Part shown: positions 23,947-27,099 of the stretch, one piece after another | How the letters are laid out: each line of letters begins with the position of its first letter | Position numbering within the stretch: the first letter of the stretch is position 1 | IMG/VR virus record: IMGVR_UViG_3300021197_000644 | Location: 1 to 27,099 of that record | DNA length: 27,099 bases | Direction: 5' to 3' (one strand) | From: a virus | The notes under the pieces: generated by a model | What the model was told of the DNA's origin: nothing | Database searches by the model: none | The model's input: only the letters and a program-made list of their open reading frames with translations | Position numbers and translations under genes: made by a program

Positions 23947-24237
23947 TTAGTTATTTCCCCAGATGGATCCATTGTGGTTAGATGTGCGATCTAACGTGTC
24001 ATGATATGATTTAGGGGTGCCACGTTTGATCTTGTCGATCATCTGCGAGAATTGTCCTCCAGTGGCACGATCAGGCGTCAATAGCGTATCAACGGCACCT
24101 AATGCCCCAGTAATATTCCGAGAGCATTCGTTATGCTCGCATTCAGGACAATCAATAGGAGAATCTCGGGAATCAATGGATCGCATGGAGTCATGGACAT
24201 GATTGCATTGTTTACATGTGTATTCATAGATTGGCAT
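23947..24237 (-). CDS. FmdB-type zinc-ribbon protein
   Basis: A 96-residue protein starting MPIYEYTCKQCNHVHDSMRS, the hallmark of FmdB/CxxC-CxxC zinc-ribbon proteins. The zinc ligands are Cys8, Cys11, Cys30 and Cys33, with an extra Cys38. The C-terminal half (LLTPDRATGGQFSQMIDKIK, YHDTLDRTSNHNG) is polar. Phages commonly carry such small ribbons; roles in transcription or assembly are suggested but not established. AAGGA (24246-24250) is eight bases before the ATG, and the gene overlaps the end of the upstream gene by 14 bases, so translation is probably coupled. Confidence 0.75.
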   Translation of the reverse strand: MPIYEYTCKQCNHVHDSMRSIDSRDSPIDCPECEHNECSRNITGALGAVDTLLTPDRATGGQFSQMIDKIKRGTPKSYHDTLDRTSNHNGSIWGNN

Positions 24238-24511
24238 CGGTTTGTTCCTTAGCGGTTAGTTCTGTTATGTTAACGATAAAGCCAGAAGGGATCTTCTCTA
24301 TGGTAGAGCAATGATCTTTATTCCATGTAGAGAGTAGGGTAATGTGATCCTTATCTCTATGGATGCAGTAGCCTATGCTGTGCATCTTAGGGCATGGCTT
24401 CTTGGCTTCTCTGAGTATATCTTTAGTGGAATTCCAACCAGTTTCGCCATACTCCTCGGCGTCTATCCATATCACCTCTAGGATGGGATAGTCTGGTTTC
24501 GATTGTTTCAT
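24224..24511 (-). CDS. Small conserved-type phage protein, unknown function
   Basis: A 95-residue protein (MKQSKPDYPILEVIWIDAEE, then GYCIHRDKDHITLLSTWN). The start at 24511 is chosen because GGAG sits eight bases upstream and a perfect TATAAATA sits 16 bases upstream; the longer open frame from 24562 would run through the promoter. The text PILEVIWIDA and the closing strand pattern (KIPSGFIVNITEL) resemble small beta-rich hypothetical proteins of marine phages. It overlaps the FmdB-type gene by 14 bases. Confidence 0.65.
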   Translation of the reverse strand: MKQSKPDYPILEVIWIDAEEYGETGWNSTKDILREAKKPCPKMHSIGYCIHRDKDHITLLSTWNKDHCSTIEKIPSGFIVNITELTAKEQTDANL

Positions 24512-24527
24512 AGTGAATCTCCGTAGG

Positions 24528-24535
24528 TATTTATA
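24528..24535 (-). promoter_or_regulatory. Phage late promoter, perfect TATAAATA
   Basis: The minus strand reads TATAAATA, then a 16-base leader with GGAG, then ATG 24511. It follows the terminator of the CobT-like gene, the same terminator-promoter layout as at 10804. Confidence 0.7.
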
Positions 24536-24564
24536 CCATAGCAGGGCAATGTATGAATGCAAGT

Positions 24565-24590
24565 AAAAACCCCTTATTTCTAAGGGGTTT
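24565..24590 (-). terminator. Terminator of the CobT-like gene
   Basis: On the minus strand AAACCCCTTA and TAAGGGGTTT (24581-24590 with 24567-24576) flank a GAAA loop, followed by TTTTTAC overlap. It lies 22 bases past the stop of the CobT-like gene. Confidence 0.9.
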
Positions 24591-24611
24591 CAGTGCCTGA
24601 TTATGAGCGGA

Positions 24612-26729
24612 TCAGGCGATCATGTCGATGAAGCGGTTGAGGACGACTCGGCTGGTGGATCGACCCTTCATGCTCTTGAGGAAGGCATTCTTCTTCTTGG
24701 CAGTGGTATCGGTGTCCTTCACTGAATCCATGGCGTCGGAAGTGTCGATCTTGACGGTACGGATCAGGTACTGTTCATCCCATCCCATGCTATCGCTCGT
24801 GGCGATGGCGTAGTTATCCGACTTCCAAGTCTTAAGACCATCGTACATCTTATCGTGGTCGCGGAAGTAGTGGTAGGAGTGGCGCTCGAACTTCGCAGGA
24901 GTCCAGTCGGTGAGGAAGAAGTTAACGACCTTGGAACCAGTACGCTCCTGAAGCATCTTCGTGAGCAGGTTCGTGGCGTTCTGCTGGTTGACGCGGGTTC
25001 CGATGCGGTCTCCCTCAATCTTGAGCGTACCGTTGTAAGGAACGTGCATCCCGTTACCACTACCGTCCGTGAGGAAGACAGTGTTGACAATCTGGACATT
25101 GTTGTTCTTCTTGAAGGAAGGAACGATGTCGATGGCAGCAAGAACCGCTTCGTTCAGAGGAGTACCACCGAGACCGAATTCTCGTCCCACGGTCGGCAGC
25201 GTGTCTCGGGAGTTCCATGTCTGCGACTTGGCGAGAGCGTAGCACTGCGGAAGAGCAGCGTCGAGTTCTCTCTTGTTCATACGGCTGGAGAAGAGATTCA
25301 GCAGCGTGAAACGGTAATCAGTAGAAGCATAAGATTCGCTATCCGACTCCCTAGTACGATTCTCATCGAATTCGTGCGGCATGATACTGGAGAAGGCATA
25401 GACCTCGAACGGAATGTTAACCTTCTTGCAGAAGAGAACCAACTGCATGACCTGTTCCATCGTCTCGGTAATCTGGTCGCACATGCTACCAGACCAGTCG
25501 AGGAACATAACCAGCCCGTGGTTCTTACCCTCACGAACCGTGGCATTCTTGCGGAAGACATCTTCGGACCACTTGTAGTTCATCATCTTCACGGTATCGA
25601 GGACACCCGACTTCGAGATCTGGACTCGCTTGTGGGCATCAGCCTGCTTTTTCATCTCGAATTGCTTCACCAGTACATTGACCGTGGGCTTGGATCGGAC
25701 GATGAACTGGCGGCATTCTCGATCGCTCGTTTCCTTCGCAGCATTCACCAGCAGCGAACCAGCAAGAAGACGATGAAAACGCTTGTAGTCAAGGATATGA
25801 CGTTCGAGGTCAATCCGCTTCAAGGTTTCCTCACGAGTATCATAGTTATCCGAGATTCCGTCTCTCATAGCGTCTGCCACCTTCGAGAAGGCAGATTCGG
25901 TGATCGACTCGGGCACGTTCGTACCCTGCTGGACAGTAGAATCTCCGTCAGATTCATCGCCACCCGCATCGGGCGAGGAATCAGCATCGGCACCGTCATC
26001 GGTGTCGTCGTCTCCGGCTGAACCGGAGCCCTGCTGCTGATCCTCACCCGAATCGTCATCCGAATCGTCGGAAGACTCGGGCGAACCTTCGCCCTCACCG
26101 TCGCCCGACTCGGATTCGGTGGATTCCTGCTCCTGCTCCTGCTCCTCGTTATCGTCGATGATCGACGCGAGGAGGTCGTTCACGATGTCGAGAACGTCGG
26201 AGAAGGTATCGGCGGACTTGATTCGGTCAATCCACTGCGATTCAGCAGGGGCGAACGGAATCGTCTCACCAGCATGGATTCCAACCTTGAATTCGAGATT
26301 CAGACGGTCGATGAGACCGAGATCGGACATCGATCGACCTTCGAGGCTGAAGAGATCGCGGTTCATAAGATCCACATACGCATCGAGGAAGTCTCGGCGC
26401 AGTCCGGGGAACTGCTTCTTAATCAATCGCTCGATTCGTGCATCCTCGACCACGTTAACGTACTGCTGAACGAGGGCATAGGGAAGACCATGCATCGAAG
26501 ACAACTCTTCAATGTTCGACTTCCAGCCTTCGCATGGAGTATGCAGGGCGTGAGCCACTTCGTGACCGACGAGCATATCGTACAGACTGTTCGACATGTC
26601 CTGCCAGACTGGCAGCGTAAGAACTCGGTTCTTGAGGTCGAAGGAAGCAGTTTCGGCGGCTGGATCATGCACTACCGAGAGATTCTCGGTTGCGAGGAGA
26701 CCCGCGAGGATGGTTTTCGTGTTGCTCAT
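24612..26729 (-). CDS. CobT-like protein with HExxH metallopeptidase motif and VWA domain
   Basis: A 705-residue protein. The N-terminal part has VGHEVAHAL (His56, Glu57, His60), a zinc metallopeptidase motif, then VVEDARIER with Glu95 as a possible third ligand. Residues about 192-265 are an acidic low-complexity linker. The C-terminal part is a VWA domain with a complete MIDAS: DWSGS (411-415), GGTPLNE (Thr523) and the later TDGSG. This plan resembles CobT-like partners of MoxR/CobS AAA+ ATPases, which phages often carry. The real target may be protein remodelling rather than cobalt chelation. Start 26729 is chosen over the open frame to 26846, because the latter crosses a consensus promoter whose predicted +1 falls exactly on this ATG. 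Codons look more GC-rich than in neighbouring genes. Confidence 0.8.
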   Translation of the reverse strand: MSNTKTILAGLLATENLSVVHDPAAETASFDLKNRVLTLPVWQDMSNSLYDMLVGHEVAHALHTPCEGWKSNIEELSSMHGLPYALVQQYVNVVEDARIERLIKKQFPGLRRDFLDAYVDLMNRDLFSLEGRSMSDLGLIDRLNLEFKVGIHAGETIPFAPAESQWIDRIKSADTFSDVLDIVNDLLASIIDDNEEQEQEQESTESESGDGEGEGSPESSDDSDDDSGEDQQQGSGSAGDDDTDDGADADSSPDAGGDESDGDSTVQQGTNVPESITESAFSKVADAMRDGISDNYDTREETLKRIDLERHILDYKRFHRLLAGSLLVNAAKETSDRECRQFIVRSKPTVNVLVKQFEMKKQADAHKRVQISKSGVLDTVKMMNYKWSEDVFRKNATVREGKNHGLVMFLDWSGSMCDQITETMEQVMQLVLFCKKVNIPFEVYAFSSIMPHEFDENRTRESDSESYASTDYRFTLLNLFSSRMNKRELDAALPQCYALAKSQTWNSRDTLPTVGREFGLGGTPLNEAVLAAIDIVPSFKKNNNVQIVNTVFLTDGSGNGMHVPYNGTLKIEGDRIGTRVNQQNATNLLTKMLQERTGSKVVNFFLTDWTPAKFERHSYHYFRDHDKMYDGLKTWKSDNYAIATSDSMGWDEQYLIRTVKIDTSDAMDSVKDTDTTAKKKNAFLKSMKGRSTSRVVLNRFIDMIA

Positions 26730-26734
26730 GCGTA

Positions 26735-26768
26735 TATTATACCACAACCACGCCCCAAGGCAACCCAT
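26735..26768 (-). repeat. 34-bp inverted repeat, left copy, with outward promoter
   Basis: A perfect reverse complement of 27033-27066. On the minus strand it has TTGCCT (26758-26763), a 16-base spacer and TATAAT (26736-26741). The predicted +1 is 26729, the A of the CobT-like start codon, so the transcript would be leaderless. Confidence 0.9.
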
Positions 26769-26788
26769 ATGGAAGATATTTCTCAAAA

Positions 26789-26808
26789 TGTGGATAAAAT
26801 GTGGAAAA
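26789..26808 (-). promoter_or_regulatory. Two tandem DnaA-box-like sites
   Basis: Read on the minus strand, TTATCCACA (26789-26797) is a perfect DnaA box and TTTTCCACA (26800-26808) fits the looser consensus. The ten-base unit AAAATGTGGA repeats with an 11-base period (26785 and 26796), one helical turn. Confidence 0.6.
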
Positions 26809-26946
26809 CCAAGGAAATCCGGTGAAAAATGGACTATTTTTCCCATTTTTGTCGAAATCCGGTTGACAAGCAGCCGATTTTATGGTATTCGCGTGCGTGC
26901 GGGCGCGTTCCTTCTATAGTCGCTCCCTCCGAACGTCCGATATCCT

Positions 26947-26955
26947 TGTGGATAA
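26947..26955 (-). promoter_or_regulatory. Third DnaA-box-like site
   Basis: A second perfect TTATCCACA on the minus strand, about 150 bases from the tandem pair and in the same orientation. Single boxes occur by chance; the cluster of three in one non-coding region is what matters. Confidence 0.55.
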
Positions 26956-27032
26956 CTCTTTTCGACCCATAACTGCTGATTCGGCAAGGGTTTACGTCAA
27001 AATCTCACTAATCTGGGCAATATATCGCATCA

Positions 27033-27066
27033 ATGGGTTGCCTTGGGGCGTGGTTGTGGTATAATA
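27033..27066 (+). repeat. 34-bp inverted repeat, right copy, with outward promoter
   Basis: A perfect reverse complement of 26735-26768. It contains TTGCCT (27038-27043), a 16-base spacer and TATAAT (27060-27065), reading out of the window to the right. A short open frame from ATG 27070 (MSRKRSSKFR) continues past the edge, but too little is visible to call a gene. Confidence 0.9.
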
Positions 27067-27072
27067 CTTATG

Positions 27073-27091
27073 TCGAGGAAACGATCCTCGA
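27073..27091 (+). other. Hairpin at the predicted 5' end of the rightward transcript
   Basis: TCGAGGA and TCCTCGA (27073-27079 with 27085-27091) pair perfectly around an AACGA loop. It would form at the very start of the rightward RNA, where hairpins can slow decay or regulate translation. Confidence 0.55.
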
Positions 27092-27099
27092 AATTCAGA

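Larger units (their letters stand above)
26730..27069. promoter_or_regulatory. Non-coding divergent control region, possible origin
   Basis: About 340 bases without a credible gene. It is bounded by a perfect 34-bp inverted repeat carrying outward promoters. Inside are three DnaA-box-like sequences, a direct repeat of GAAATCCGGT (26813-26822 and 26854-26863), an AAAAATGG/CCATTTTT hairpin (26825-26832 with 26843-26850) and a GC-rich patch around 26889-26908. TTGACA at 26863-26868 lacks a convincing -10. Function as an origin is inference. Confidence 0.6.

Noticed and set aside
24855-26021. A 388-codon open frame on the plus strand
   Set aside because: It lies antisense to the CobT-like gene, which has clear HExxH and MIDAS motifs. 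The frame stays open because that gene's codons rarely give stops on the other strand; it has no ribosome site and no recognisable domain.
26730-26846. N-terminal extension of the CobT-like protein to ATG 26846
   Set aside because: It would translate through the promoter repeat, has no ribosome site, and its 39 residues look unlike the rest. The promoter predicts a start at 26729.
26863-26891. TTGACA with TATTCG as a third promoter in the control region
   Set aside because: The -35 is perfect and spacing is 17, but the -10 matches only about half the consensus and no gene follows in that direction before the strong promoter at 27038.

Overview
The window looks like part of the genome of a T4-like marine myovirus that infects a Gram-negative bacterium. 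Four things point there. Genes are tightly packed and often overlap by ATGA or similar junctions. Phage-type late promoters (TATAAATA or TATACATA) recur in front of genes on both strands. A block of small proteins at 15284-17245 resembles conserved hypothetical proteins of cyanophage and pelagiphage T4-like genomes. Several proteins begin with a ten-residue leader like the T4 capsid-targeting sequence. No tRNA, CRISPR array, insertion sequence or integrase was seen. No homology search was possible, so product names rest on motifs and remembered family resemblance.

Layout, left to right. Positions 1-235 hold the C-terminus of a B12-dependent (class II) ribonucleotide reductase. Next come a complete outer-membrane porin (257-1294), a small membrane protein (1323-1571) and a terminator. 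A structural region follows: an Ig-repeat protein with a copper-type cupredoxin domain (1678-3405) and a 1647-residue beta-helix fibre or spike (3437-8380). Positions 8377-9980 hold two proteins with capsid-targeting-like leaders, then a long stem terminator or structured RNA. Positions 10122-11677 hold small charged proteins. An MGME1/RecB-like nuclease (11692-12366) overlaps a KWDG nucleotidyltransferase/ligase-like protein (12360-13568). A NUMOD-like protein, a tiny membrane protein, a strong hairpin with terminator and an HxGH nucleotidylyltransferase (14157-14813) follow. A minus-strand membrane/coiled-coil gene converges on the nucleotidylyltransferase. The core block at 15284-17245 leads into a likely lysis pair, a 3TM holin-like protein and a lipobox protein with a C-terminal membrane segment (17248-17982).

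From 17953 to 26729 everything is on the minus strand: a RuvC-like nuclease, a second giant fibre (1645 residues), a small unknown protein, an FmdB-type zinc ribbon, a small conserved protein and a CobT-like protein with HExxH and VWA/MIDAS motifs. The last stretch (26730-27069) is a non-coding control region. It is bounded by a perfect 34-bp inverted repeat that carries identical outward-facing sigma70-type promoters, and it contains three DnaA-box-like sequences.

The most interesting points are these. The two giant fibres, on opposite strands about 20 kb apart, share an almost identical N-terminal module at both DNA and protein level. A set of proteins, including a ligase-like enzyme, may be packaged in the capsid and ejected into the host. 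The right-hand control region may be a replication origin or an early regulatory switch. Several promoters place the predicted transcription start at or next to the start codon.
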